Positions 21,645 to 30,800 of a stretch of DNA of 31,943 nt are shown here, one piece after another (position 1 is the first letter of the stretch; each line of letters opens with the position of its first letter). The DNA lies in contig DPGH01000014.1 of NCBI GenBank assembly GCA_003523255.1, positions 105,636 through 137,578 on the forward strand, given 5' to 3'. The position numbers and the translations under genes are program-made. A model generated the notes under the pieces. The model was not told the DNA's origin. It did no database searches and saw nothing but the letters and a program-made list of their open reading frames with translations. The DNA is from Clostridiales bacterium (GTDB lineage Bacteria; Bacillota; Clostridia; Christensenellales; Borkfalkiaceae).

Positions 21645-22982
21645 ATGGAATATATCGACGGAACGATCGTAAACGCAGATGTTGCGTTCAAAGACTTTAA
21701 AAACCACGCAGGACAAGTGATTTCGATAAAAGGTTACATTCACCGCATACGCGAAATGACGGGTTTTTCTTTCGTAATCATCAGGACGGAAAGAGAAACG
21801 GTTCAATGCGTATACTCGCCCGATTTTTCCGACTACCGTTGGGACGACAGGCTTTGCGAAGAGGCTTGCGTAAGAGTATTCGGCAAAGTCGTTTCGAGCA
21901 CGGACGCGAAAGGTAACGAAAGATACGAACTTCAGATACACGACGTGGAGATTTTATCGCTCCCCGCCGCGCCTCTACCTATCGTTATAAACAAAAAACA
22001 ACTCGACGGCATAGCGCTCAACACCATTTTAGACCTTCGACCCGTATCTATGCGCAACCCGAGAGAAAGAGCTATATTCAAAATACAAGAAGGCATAGCG
22101 AGAGGCTTTCGCGAATACCTTATGCAAAACGGTTTTACCGAGATACGCTCGCCTAAAATCAACTTTGCCGGAGCGGAAGGCGGAACGAACGTATTTAAAC
22201 TCGACTACTTCGGCAAACAGGTTTATCTCGCGCAATCGCCGCAGTTATATAAGCAGGCGCTCGTCGGAGTGTTCCAGAGAGTGTTCGAAATTGCGCCCGT
22301 GTTCCGCGCAGAGCATCACGATACCTCGCGTCATCTTAACGAATACACTTCGATGGACTTTGAAATGGGCTTTATAAACGATTTTACGGATATAATGAAC
22401 ATGGAAACGGGCGCGCTTAAATATATAATGGAACTCCTTAAAAAAGAGTACGCCGAAGAAGTGGAACTTTTGCACGCCGACGTGCCCGTAATAGACAAGA
22501 TACCCGTTATCAAGTTTATGGACGCGAAAGAAATAATAATAAACAAATTCAAATACAAACCGAGCGATATGAAAGACTTTGACCCGGAAGAAGAAAGCCT
22601 GCTCGGCAAGTACGCTAAAAAAGAGTTTAACAGCGATTTTATATTCGTAACACATTACCCGTCTAAAAAACGCCCCTTCTACACGATGGACGACCCCGAA
22701 AACCCCGAGTTCACTTTGTCTTTCGACCTTTTGTTCCGCGGGCTCGAAATCACCTCCGGCGGACAACGTATACACGATTACAACGAACAAGTCGCAAAAA
22801 TGGAAAAGTGCGGCATGAACCCCGAAGAGTTTGCAACGTACCTTATGCTCCATAAATACGGCGCGCCGCCCCATGGCGGACTCGGCATCGGACTCGAAAG
22901 ACTTACGATGCACCTTTTAGGATTTAAAAACGTGCGTGAAGCGACCATGTTCCCGAGAGATATCAACCGCGTTACTCCGTAA
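21645..22982 (+). CDS. aspS: Archaeal-type aspartyl-tRNA synthetase (probably non-discriminating)
   Basis: 445 residues. Charges tRNA-Asp, and probably tRNA-Asn, with Asp. It has the archaeal/eukaryotic architecture: N-terminal OB fold (22-105), then class II core with SPKINFAGAEGGTNVF, AQSPQLYKQ, motif 2 FRAEHHDTSRHLNEY, and motif 3 GLGIGLERLTMHLLG, ending FPRDINRVTP. The large bacterial GAD insertion (bacterial AspS is about 590 residues) is absent. His33 in GYIHRIRE stands where discriminating archaeal AspRS has Trp26; His there is associated with mischarging of tRNA-Asn. GGAG lies 7 nt before the ATG. AsnRS is the main alternative, but the FPRD-RxTP ending favours AspRS. Confidence 0.85.
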   Translation: MEYIDGTIVNADVAFKDFKNHAGQVISIKGYIHRIREMTGFSFVIIRTERETVQCVYSPDFSDYRWDDRLCEEACVRVFGKVVSSTDAKGNERYELQIHDVEILSLPAAPLPIVINKKQLDGIALNTILDLRPVSMRNPRERAIFKIQEGIARGFREYLMQNGFTEIRSPKINFAGAEGGTNVFKLDYFGKQVYLAQSPQLYKQALVGVFQRVFEIAPVFRAEHHDTSRHLNEYTSMDFEMGFINDFTDIMNMETGALKYIMELLKKEYAEEVELLHADVPVIDKIPVIKFMDAKEIIINKFKYKPSDMKDFDPEEESLLGKYAKKEFNSDFIFVTHYPSKKRPFYTMDDPENPEFTLSFDLLFRGLEITSGGQRIHDYNEQVAKMEKCGMNPEEFATYLMLHKYGAPPHGGLGIGLERLTMHLLGFKNVREATMFPRDINRVTP

Positions 22983-23006
22983 AGAAACGACAAACATTTA
23001 AAACAC

Positions 23007-23040
23007 AACCCCGTCCGATTGCTCGTACGGGGTTATTGTT
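23007..23040. terminator. Bidirectional terminator between aspS and plsC-like gene
   Basis: 8-bp stem AACCCCGT/ACGGGGTT (23007-23014 with 23027-23034), 12-nt loop; ATTGTTTT follows on plus, GTGTTTT on minus. Confidence 0.7.
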
Positions 23041-23065
23041 TTATCGGAATACGCGAAAACTTCGG

Positions 23066-23797
23066 TTAAGCCTCTAACGCTCGCGCCATTTCATCCTTGG
23101 CATCCGCCGCCAACTCGTGCGTGGTAAGCGTTGCGACCTCTTCAACCGGAATAATCTTTAATACTTTGATATTAACGACCGACTTTTTGAACGGTATGTT
23201 TTTACGGATTTTTTCCGTACCGGTTACCGCAATCACCGCAACGGGTACGTTTGCGGTTTTGGCAATTTTAAAAACCCCGTCGTGAAACGGCAAAAGCGAA
23301 CAGTCTTTACTTCTCGTTCCCTCGGGATACACGCCGACGGAAGCCTCGTTTTTAACAATGAGTTCGGAAGCGCGTTTAAGCGTTTTAACGGCGTTTCTCG
23401 GATTAACCCTGTCTATCTCCATAAAGCAGCACTTTCTTATAAGACCGCCGACGAAAGGTATGTTAAGGTTTTCTTTCTTGGATATAAACGCCAAATCGTG
23501 CTTTTTAAAAGCGTACAGCGCGGTTATAGGGTCGTAGTCGGAGCGGTGATTAGAAACGAACAAAAACCGCCCGTTTATACCGTCTAACGCTTCGCCGTTT
23601 TCCACGTTTACTTTAACGTGCAAAATCTTCATTGCGAGCGCGATATGAAAGTTTAGCAAAAAACGATAATAACGGCTGTTTTTATCGTATTCCTTTTTAG
23701 GCACGAAAGCGGTGCTTAACATCAAAACAAGCAAATCGAGAATCGCAAGCCCGAGTATCAGACCTACGATTCCCAATAAAATCCATAAAACTATCAA
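23066..23797 (-). CDS. 1-acyl-sn-glycerol-3-phosphate acyltransferase (PlsC-like)
   Basis: 243 residues, a membrane enzyme adding the second acyl chain to make phosphatidic acid. N-terminal hydrophobic segment 3-30; the acyltransferase motif NHRSDYD (His84, Asp89) and VYPEGTRS (Glu159) are intact. Start is a TTG at 23797 with AAGGT 9 nt upstream; the next in-frame ATG would cut away the membrane helix. It follows the cytidylate-kinase-like gene by 22 nt. In many Clostridia plsC sits beside cmk, which supports co-transcription. Confidence 0.9.
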   Translation of the reverse strand: MIVLWILLGIVGLILGLAILDLLVLMLSTAFVPKKEYDKNSRYYRFLLNFHIALAMKILHVKVNVENGEALDGINGRFLFVSNHRSDYDPITALYAFKKHDLAFISKKENLNIPFVGGLIRKCCFMEIDRVNPRNAVKTLKRASELIVKNEASVGVYPEGTRSKDCSLLPFHDGVFKIAKTANVPVAVIAVTGTEKIRKNIPFKKSVVNIKVLKIIPVEEVATLTTHELAADAKDEMARALEA

Positions 23798-23819
23798 ATC
23801 GTGTTACCTTGAAATATAT

Positions 23820-24425
23820 TTATTTGAATAATTTCGCAATCATTTCTACGGTGGCTTTCATATCCGCGTCCGTCGTGTTTACGCATAAGTCGTAATTGAG
23901 TTTGTCGCCCCACACCCTTCCGGTGCAGAACTCATAATAACTCGCGCGGTTTTTATCTACCGATTTAATCATTTTTATAAGTTTTTTATCCGGTACGTCG
24001 TTACCCTCGGCGTTTTCGTGCTCGCGGCAACGCTCCACGCGCGACTTCATCGAAGCGCATACGAAAATTCTGTAAGGCTTATAATCTTTAAGAATATAGT
24101 CCGCGCACCTGCCGACTATAACGCAATCGGATTTTTCAGCCATTTCTTTAAGCACGTTTTCCTGCTCGCGGAAAACGGATTGTTTTCTTTCAAGCGCGTA
24201 CGCGTCGATATACGTAAACGAATGCCCTATGGTAATAGGAAAAAGTTCGTGCGGGTTATTCTCAACCACCTGACGAACGTACTTTTCGGAAAGTTCCGTG
24301 CGCTTGCTTATTTCGGTGATAATCTCTTTGTCGTAATACTCGTAACCGAGAGTTTCGGCAAGCCTTCTGCCGAGTTCTCTGCCGCCGCTGCCGAGTTCTC
24401 TGCCGACGGTAATAATTTTATTCAT
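23820..24425 (-). CDS. Cytidylate-kinase-like protein
   Basis: 201 residues of the cytidylate kinase-like P-loop family (Cytidylate_kin_2). N-terminal TVGRELGSGGRELGRRLAETLGY is the nucleotide-binding loop (GRELGSGG at 8-15), followed by YYDKEIITEISKRT and VIVGRCADYIL. It differs from canonical Cmk (about 220 residues, GPAGAGKST loop), so CMP phosphorylation is not assured. GGGAGG precedes the ATG. First gene of a two-gene unit with plsC. Confidence 0.85.
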   Translation of the reverse strand: MNKIITVGRELGSGGRELGRRLAETLGYEYYDKEIITEISKRTELSEKYVRQVVENNPHELFPITIGHSFTYIDAYALERKQSVFREQENVLKEMAEKSDCVIVGRCADYILKDYKPYRIFVCASMKSRVERCREHENAEGNDVPDKKLIKMIKSVDKNRASYYEFCTGRVWGDKLNYDLCVNTTDADMKATVEMIAKLFK

Positions 24426-24446
24426 ATCAAATCCTCCCTTATCGGT

Positions 24447-24475
24447 ATTTTACCATTTTTAACGCTGACTGTCAA
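24447..24475 (-). promoter_or_regulatory. Promoter of the cytidylate-kinase-like/plsC unit
   Basis: Minus-strand TTGACA (24470-24475), 17-nt spacer, TAAAAT (24447-24452). Confidence 0.75.
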
Positions 24476-24508
24476 CGGCGTTTTAAAATTCCGTCGCCGT
24501 TTTTAACG

Positions 24509-24538
24509 AAAAAAACTATCCGTTCGGGATAGTTTTTT
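24509..24538. terminator. Terminator after the small Cys-rich gene
   Basis: Stem ACTATCC/GGATAGT extended by A/T pairs (24509-24521 with 24527-24538), 5-nt loop, U-run on both strands; 8 nt after the stop at 24546. Confidence 0.8.
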
Positions 24539-24545
24539 CATCGGT

Positions 24546-24791
24546 TTATTTTTTTGCGGTTTTCTTTTTAGTGGTTTTTTTAACCGCGGTAGCGGCAACT
24601 TCTTTTTTAGCAGGGGTCTTCTTGTCGTTTTTCTTGCCGTTTAACTTGGTAAACGCTTTGTCGCACGGATTTTCGAGCGATTTGTCGCATTCGCCGCAGT
24701 AGTCGAAAGTGCCGCAAGCGTCTTTGCCGAGTTTTTCGCTCTTTTCCCACTTAACGACGTCGAGTTCCTGCTGTTTTTTCGATAACGCCAT
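24546..24791 (-). CDS. Small protein: four-Cys knuckle plus Lys/Ala tail, unknown function
   Basis: 81 residues. The first half carries Cys26, Cys32, Cys35 and Cys43 (CGTFDYCGECDKSLENPC), a plausible single metal site. From about 52 on the chain is almost only Lys, Ala and Thr (KKTPAKKEVAATAVKKTTKK), like the C-terminal tail of histone H1 and like part of the linker of the DUF1508 protein at 19175-20521. The gene is well supported: promoter, AAAGGAGAG ribosome site, terminator, no overlap. RNA or DNA binding is a guess from charge only. Confidence 0.75.
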   Translation of the reverse strand: MALSKKQQELDVVKWEKSEKLGKDACGTFDYCGECDKSLENPCDKAFTKLNGKKNDKKTPAKKEVAATAVKKTTKKKTAKK

Positions 24792-24820
24792 ATATGTACT
24801 CTCCTTTTAAGTTTTTAATA

Positions 24821-24849
24821 AATATATCACCGCTTTTCGGGTTTGTCAA
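24821..24849 (-). promoter_or_regulatory. Promoter of the small Cys-rich gene
   Basis: Minus-strand TTGACA (24844-24849), 17-nt spacer, TATATT (24821-24826). Confidence 0.75.
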
Positions 24850-24903
24850 TTATTTATAAGCCGGCCCGTGCGAATTTATGCGTTTACCGCCCTTTTCGGC
24901 AAA

Positions 24904-26772
24904 TTAAGACAAATTTTCTTCCGCCTGTTTAAGGTTCGCCTCGTTAAGCGTTTTAAGTTCGTAAAACTTGCCTTTTTTAGCGACGAGTTCGTCATATGTG
25001 CCGACTTCGACAGCCTCGCCGTTTTCCATCACGACTATTCTGTCCGCGCCGCGTATCGTCGAAAGTCTGTGCGCCACGATGAAAGTAGTTCTTCCCTTAA
25101 CCGAACTTTCTATCGCCTTTTGCACGTGATACTCCGAAATGTTGTCTAATGCGGAAATCGCTTCGTCGAGTATAAGAATTTTGGGGTTTCTTATCAGCGC
25201 GCGGGCGATGGTTATACGCTGTTTTTGTCCGCCGGAAAGTCTGTCACCGTGCTCGCCTATGTTCGTTTCAAGCCCGTCGGGAAGGTCTTTTACGAATTCC
25301 GGGAGATTTGCCATTTCTACCACTCGCATAAAGTCCTCTTCTTTATAGCCGTTAAGTCCGTAAGTTATGTTTTCTCTTATCGACCCCGCGAACAGTATGC
25401 TGTTTTGCGGCACTACCGAAATATGATGACGGTACTCCGAAAGATTAAGGTCGTCTATGTTTTTGCCGTCTATATCGAGTTCGCCGGAAGTCGGCTTTAA
25501 AAACCCGATAATCATATTCATCAGCGTGGACTTGCCCGACCCCGAAGAGCCGACCACCGCTATACATTCCCCGGGCTCTATTTTAAGGCTGAAATCCTTT
25601 ATCACGAGCCTTTCTTTATCGGGATAATGATAGCATACGTCTTTGAACTCAACGCGCCCGTCAATGTCTTGTATCTCGAACTTGCCGCTGTTTACTTCTA
25701 CGTCTTTAACGCTCATTATTTCGGAAATGGAGCGCACCGCCTCGAATCCGGTGGAGAACTGCGGCAACATATCTACAAGCGCGGTAACGTACCCGCTTAT
25801 AGAAGTAAACATCGACTGAAACAACACTATGTCGCCAGGCTTTATGTAGCCTTTAAACGCCATAAACGCGCAAAACAAAAGGCAAACCACGCTTAACAAA
25901 TTGTTCGTAACCCACATCATGCTGCCGAACCGCGCCACGGTTTTATCCATTTCGAGTCCGGAGCCTTTAAGACTGTCTATAGTACCCTGCACCGAAGCGA
26001 TTTCGTTTTGTTCGAGCCCGTGCGACTTGGTAACGGGTATCATTTCGAGCATGGTGTTAAGTCGCGCGCTCATCGTTTCGGTCTTTACGCGGTAGTCGCG
26101 GTTTTTGGCGCGTATCTTTTTGCGAAAGCACAGCGAAAGCGCAACGTTAATCGGTATTACCAACAAAAAGAACAGCGACACGAACCCGTTTTTGATTACC
26201 GAAACGACTATCGCCGCGATAACGCTTAAAAGGTTAGGTATAAGGGTGTTTACGATACTGCGCAAAAACACTTCTACCGAATCGGTGTCTTTTATGAATT
26301 TAGACTGCACGCGCCCCGTCTGCATGTCTTTATGATAGGTAATAGAAAGACTTTGCAATTTTTTAACGACGGAAGTTTTAATGCCCGCGCCGGTGGTGCG
26401 CAGCATTTTGTTTACGATTTTAAGCCGCGCTATGGTAGAAGGCACGTTTTGCAGTATGCTTATAAGCAATATGCCCGCGTTTATGCCGACGTACGCCCAG
26501 TCCACGCCCGCGCTGCCGGGCGCGATCGCGTCTATAACCACGTTAATCAGGTTAGAAGTGATTATAGGTATAATCCATAAAGGCGCCGCCTGAATTAAAT
26601 AAATAAAAGAAGACAGGGTCATCGCGCCCGCGTTCATTTTGAATATCTTACTCAAAAATTTCGTTTTGCGCTTGCCTGTCTTGTCGGATTCTTCGTTAAA
26701 TAAATGGTCGTAATCGGGTACTATGTCCCTTCGGAAACGGTTTTTGGGTTTACCTTCGGTCGTTGCTTCCAT
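24904..26772 (-). CDS. ABC exporter, fused membrane and ATPase domains
   Basis: 622-residue half-transporter that should work as a dimer to export lipids, drugs or peptides. Cytoplasmic N-terminus 1-48, six-helix exporter domain about 50-345, ATPase domain from about 372. Motifs are intact: Walker A GSSGSGKST (408-416), Q-loop Gln456, signature LSGGQ (512-516), Walker B ILILDE (532-537), switch His568. No peptidase domain and no adjacent partner, so a homodimer is likely; substrate unknown. GGAG lies 7-8 nt before the ATG. Confidence 0.94.
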   Translation of the reverse strand: MEATTEGKPKNRFRRDIVPDYDHLFNEESDKTGKRKTKFLSKIFKMNAGAMTLSSFIYLIQAAPLWIIPIITSNLINVVIDAIAPGSAGVDWAYVGINAGILLISILQNVPSTIARLKIVNKMLRTTGAGIKTSVVKKLQSLSITYHKDMQTGRVQSKFIKDTDSVEVFLRSIVNTLIPNLLSVIAAIVVSVIKNGFVSLFFLLVIPINVALSLCFRKKIRAKNRDYRVKTETMSARLNTMLEMIPVTKSHGLEQNEIASVQGTIDSLKGSGLEMDKTVARFGSMMWVTNNLLSVVCLLFCAFMAFKGYIKPGDIVLFQSMFTSISGYVTALVDMLPQFSTGFEAVRSISEIMSVKDVEVNSGKFEIQDIDGRVEFKDVCYHYPDKERLVIKDFSLKIEPGECIAVVGSSGSGKSTLMNMIIGFLKPTSGELDIDGKNIDDLNLSEYRHHISVVPQNSILFAGSIRENITYGLNGYKEEDFMRVVEMANLPEFVKDLPDGLETNIGEHGDRLSGGQKQRITIARALIRNPKILILDEAISALDNISEYHVQKAIESSVKGRTTFIVAHRLSTIRGADRIVVMENGEAVEVGTYDELVAKKGKFYELKTLNEANLKQAEENLS

Positions 26773-26810
26773 AACGGCACTCCGTATAAAACTTAAATAG
26801 CGTTACGTAT

Positions 26811-26838
26811 AGTATACACGGCTGAATTTTAAAGTCAA
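26811..26838 (-). promoter_or_regulatory. Promoter of the ABC exporter
   Basis: Minus-strand TTGACT (26833-26838), 16-nt spacer, TATACT (26811-26816). Confidence 0.6.
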
Positions 26839-26941
26839 CCGATTTTCAAAATTTGTTTGAAAATTTTTTTAACTCTCCGTTTTCTCTACTTCAATCGTTT
26901 TAACCGCCATAAAACCGTTCCCGTTTTACCCCCTTTCCCCC

Positions 26942-27008
26942 GTCATTTCGCGCGGAGCGAAGGAATCCCGCGGAAGCGTTTACATAGCATTGTAATTTAC
27001 ACAATGAC
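26942..27008 (+). repeat. Palindromic repeat, internally deleted copy
   Basis: Begins GTCATTTCGCGCGG, contains GGAATCCCGCGGAAGCG like the full copy, then jumps to ACAATGAC; most of the right arm is missing. Confidence 0.7.
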
Positions 27009-27020
27009 GGGTTTATAATA

Positions 27021-27068
27021 TGTCATTCCGACTGACACCCGCTACCTTTTCTCAATTGTCATTCCGAG
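27021..27068 (+). repeat. Two left-end fragments of the palindromic repeat
   Basis: TGTCATTCCGA at 27021-27031 and TTGTCATTCCGAG at 27056-27068 match the left terminus of the full copy, but no matching body follows either one. Confidence 0.6.
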
Positions 27069-27095
27069 CGACACATTGTTACTTTATTATTACTC

Positions 27096-27211
27096 GTCAT
27101 TCCGAGCGGCACGCAGTGCCGCGTGGGAATCCCGCGGAAGCGTACATTAAACCGATACAACCCTATCGCTTCCGCGCGATTGCCACGGCAACTACGTTGC
27201 CTCGCAATGAC
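27096..27211 (+). repeat. Palindromic repeat, complete 116-bp copy (MITE/REP-like)
   Basis: Ends GTCATTCCGAG and CTCGCAATGAC are inverted repeats with one mismatch. Inside, a 21-bp arm (CGTGGGAATC-CCGCGGAAGCG) pairs with its partner on the right with two mismatches. Each arm carries its own side hairpin: CGGCAC-GCA-GTGCCG on the left and GCAAC-TAC-GTTGC on the right. The single strand can therefore fold into a cross. No coding capacity. Confidence 0.8.
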
Positions 27212-27247
27212 AGGGAGAAATATATTAAAAACCTCTAACCGCCGCCA

Positions 27248-27263
27248 ACACGCAATGACAGGG
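27248..27263 (+). repeat. Right-end remnant of the palindromic repeat
   Basis: ACACGCAATGACAGGG repeats the right end of the complete copy (CGCAATGACAGGG, 27203-27215) without a left part. Confidence 0.5.
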
Positions 27264-27322
27264 CGTAATCAAAAACCGCTAAACGCCGCAACCGTTTTAC
27301 CCCCTCGCCAACAAAAAAGCGC

Positions 27323-27346
27323 AAAAAAAAACGCCCTTAACGCGTT
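27323..27346 (-). terminator. Terminator of the XRE gene
   Basis: Short stem AACGC/GCGTT (27330-27334 with 27342-27346), 7-nt loop, then a run of U on minus (27323-27329); it overlaps the stop codon. Confidence 0.5.
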
Positions 27347-27641
27347 ACAAAAGCGTTAAAAGCGCCGACCTTTTTTCTTGCGAAAGTCCTTTTATTTTTT
27401 TAAGTATGCTTTTATCCTCCTCGTAATTGCGTACGTCGTCGTAAAAAAACTCCTCCTCGGTAACGCCGCATGCCTCTATAATACGCGTAAGCACTTCTAT
27501 GCTCGGCAAAAAATCTTTCTTGCATTCCAGCCGATTTATATATCCCACGTTCATATCGATGTCTATCGACAACGCCCTTTGCGTAAGCCCCGCCTTTGTA
27601 CGAAAATACCCTATACGCTCTATAATCTCTTTCCCGCTCAT
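27345..27641 (-). CDS. XRE family DNA-binding protein (Cro/CI-type HTH)
   Basis: 98 residues. Helix-turn-helix of HTH_3 type at about 6-65 (IGYFRTKAGLTQRALSIDIDMNVGYINRLE), followed by a short acidic helix-rich tail (EEEFFYDDVRNYEEDKSILKKI) and nothing that looks like a sensor or protease domain. GGGGAGA precedes the ATG. It is divergent from the large LRR lipoprotein gene, with a 7-bp palindrome next to that gene's promoter, so it may regulate it. Confidence 0.87.
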   Translation of the reverse strand: MSGKEIIERIGYFRTKAGLTQRALSIDIDMNVGYINRLECKKDFLPSIEVLTRIIEACGVTEEEFFYDDVRNYEEDKSILKKIKGLSQEKRSALLTLL

Positions 27642-27670
27642 TTCGTTTCTCCCCGTAATTGTTTATATAA

Positions 27671-27699
27671 ATTGTAAATCAATACGGGCATTTATTGAA
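27671..27699 (-). promoter_or_regulatory. Possible promoter of the XRE gene
   Basis: Minus-strand TTCAAT (27694-27699), 17-nt spacer, TACAAT (27671-27676). Both boxes are imperfect. Confidence 0.4.
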
Positions 27700-27750
27700 C
27701 ACGCCTTATGTAATAAAATCGCATTGTATACGTACTTTTAAACGTCTATG

Positions 27751-27769
27751 TATCACATACAATGTGATA
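27751..27769. promoter_or_regulatory. Palindrome upstream of the LRR promoter (candidate operator)
   Basis: TATCACA-TACAA-TGTGATA, perfect 7-bp arms with a 5-bp centre, ending 4 bp before the -35 box. Symmetry and size suit a dimeric HTH protein such as the divergent XRE protein. Confidence 0.5.
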
Positions 27770-27773
27770 TTGC

Positions 27774-27802
27774 TTTACAAATTGCGATTATTGCGCTATA
27801 CT
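27774..27802 (+). promoter_or_regulatory. Promoter of the large LRR lipoprotein
   Basis: TTTACA (27774-27779), 17-nt spacer, TATACT (27797-27802). Confidence 0.7.
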
Positions 27803-27835
27803 TATCGTATTATACACCGTAAAAGGAGGTTTTTT

Positions 27836-30800
27836 ATGAAAAACAGAAAAAGACTTTTAATGCTTGCGCTTTTGTGTATGGCGGTAGCATTTTCCGTTTT
27901 AGGGTTAACTGCCTGCGGCAACGCGGTAGAGTTTAAAATAAATTTTATGGTAGACGGAGAAGTCGTTTCAACTATAAATACGGGCGGTAACGAGACTATT
28001 GCTTTACCGGATGACCCCGTTAAAGAAGGCTTTACTTTTGACGGCTGGTATTGGGATAACGATACCTGGCAACGCCCCTTTACCGCGAGTTCGTTGTTAA
28101 ACGAACCTCTTTCAAAGGATATGAACGTTTACGCCAAATGGCAGGGAGACGGCATTAGTTTTAAAACCCTTGTTGCGGATGACAAAGACAACGTTTACGG
28201 CAAAGTAAGCAACACGCAGCAAACGTTTAGTTTTTTAAACGAAGTATCGGTTACGGGCAAAGCGACTTTCGTTGTTTCTAACGACATATACGGCGTTAAC
28301 CAAATACCTACTAAAACCGTGCCTCTTAACGTGGGCGATAACACTTATTACGTGTTAGAAAGCATCGGAAGCAACATCAGGCTGTTTACGGTAACCATAA
28401 GGCGTAAGCCCGTGTATACCGTCAGTTTTGATACGTACGGCGGTAGTAGCGTTTTAAGTCAACAGATTGAGGAGGATGCCTTTGCTACAGAGCCAGCCGC
28501 CGCCACAAGACAAGGTTATACATTTAACGGCTGGAATTACGATTTTACAAAAGCCGTTACCGAAAATATATCGATAACAGCAAGTTGGAACATAATAGAT
28601 TATGATATTGTATATGTTCTCAACGGAGGCGAAAACTCGGCGGAAAACCCTTTACGTTATACGGTTGAACAAACTATTACCTTATCCGCCCCTTCTAAAA
28701 CGGGCTATGCGTTTACCGGTTGGAGCGATGACGGGGAAATTTTAACCGGCAGTACGGGAACAAAAACCTTTATTGCTAACTGGCAACCCGTTGTGTATAC
28801 GCTTACATATGTTTGCGGAGACGGTGAAAATAACTCTTTAAACGTAACGAACTATACTATTGAAAGCGAAACTATTGTTTTAAGCGACCCGTATGATATA
28901 AACGCGGATTTTACAGAATGGCAATGTAACGGCAAAAAAATTACCGAAATACCGAAAGGCTCTTACGGAGATTTAACCTTAACCGCCGTATGGGAAAAAT
29001 ATGACGTTAAGTTAAAGCTAAACACCGACGGTAAAACATATTCCGTAATCGGTATAAACACCGATAAAACCGATATTGTTATAAAACCGATTTATAAAAC
29101 GTATAGCGTAACTGCAATTGCAGAAAATGCCTTTAAAAATTGTTCCTCTCTTACAAGTATTACTATAGGCAACGGTGTTACAAGTATAAGTACGTATGCG
29201 TTCCGGGATTGCTCCTCGCTTAACGCGGTATATATAACGGATATTGCCGCATGGTGTAATATAAAGTTTAATGATTATTTTTCTAACCCGTTACTTTATG
29301 CACATAACTTATATCTAAACGGAAAACTCGTTACAGATTTGGTTATCCCCGACAGCGTTACGAGTATAGGTAATTATGCGTTCCAGAATTGCACCTCGCT
29401 TACAAGTGTTACTATCGGCAATGGCGTTACAAGTATAGGTTATGAGGCGTTCCGTAGTTGCAGCTCGCTTAAAAGTGTGTTTATAGGTAGTAGCGTTACA
29501 AGTATAGGTGATTATGCGTTCTATAATTGCTCCTCGCTTACAAGTGTTACTATACCCGATAGCGTTACAAGTATAGGTGATTGGGCGTTCCGGGATTGCT
29601 CCTCGCTTACGAGCGTTACTATACCAGATAGCGTTACAAGTATAGGTGATTGGGCGTTCAATGCTTCTCCTATAAAATACGCCTCCGCCCCGGCGTTTGC
29701 ATTTGGCTATATAGGTAAAAACAACTTAAAAACCGCAATTATCACAAGCGGGGATAGTATAGGCGAAAAAGCATTCTACGAATACACCTCACTTACGAGC
29801 ATTACTATCCCCGACAGCGTTACAAGTATAGGATATAGTGCGTTCTATAATTGCACCTCACTTAAGAGTATTACTATTCCCGATAGCGTTACAAGAATAG
29901 ATAGTAGTGCATTCTATAATTGTGCTGCAGTTTATACCGAAAACGGGATACAATATATTGATACTTGGGTTATAGGCGTAGTAAACAATTCACTAACTAA
30001 AGCCGTTATTAAGGACGGAACTAAAGGAATTGCCTGGCATGCGTTCTATAATTGCACCTCTCTTACAAGCGTTACTATCGGCAATGGTATTACAAGTATA
30101 GGTTATAAGGAGTTCGATGGTTGCAGCTCTCTTACATGTATAACAATACCTAACAGTGTAACAAGTATAGATAATGGTGCGTTCTCTGATTGCACCTCGC
30201 TTAAGAGCATAACTATCCCCGACAGCGTAACGAGTATAGGTGGTGGAACGTTCATGAATTGCTCATCGCTCACAAGCGTTACTATCCCTGACAGCGTTAC
30301 AAGTATAGGTTATGAGGCGTTCCGTAGTTGCAGCTCGCTTACAAGTATTACTATCCCTGACAGCGTTACAAGTATAGATAGTAGTGCGTTCTATAATTGC
30401 ACTTCGCTTACAAGTGTTTCTATAGGGAGCGGCGTTATAAGTATAGATATTCATGCGTTTCTCGGTTGTAGCAAACTTGTAGAAGTTATAAATAAAAGTA
30501 ATTTAAATATTACAAAGCATAGCAGCGATAACGGCTACCTCGGTTATTACGCATTAAACGTTAAAACCGACGGACAAAGCGATATAGTCAATAAAAACGA
30601 TTATTTATTTTATACCTATAATAATATAAACTATTTACTCGGTTACGTCGGTAACGAAACAAACTTAAACTTGCCGGAAAATTATAATGGAGAAAATTAT
30701 CAAATTTACAAATATGCGTTCTATAATTGCACCTCGCTTACAAGCGTTTCTATCGGCAATGGCGTTACAAGTATAGGTGGTAATGCGTTCTGGGAGTGCA

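Larger units (their letters stand above)
26839..27344. other. 506-bp repeat-filled spacer, no gene
   Basis: Between the ABC promoter and the XRE gene lie one complete and several broken copies of a palindromic repeat (listed separately). Short open frames here run across the repeats and have no ribosome sites, so none is called. Confidence 0.75.

Noticed and set aside
27020..27359. Short plus-strand frames across the palindromic repeats
   Set aside because: They consist of repeat sequence read through, with no start signals and no conservation.
27695..27835. Longer N-terminus of the LRR lipoprotein
   Set aside because: The extension covers the promoter and operator region and would hide the signal peptide; the ATG at 27836 has a strong ribosome site.
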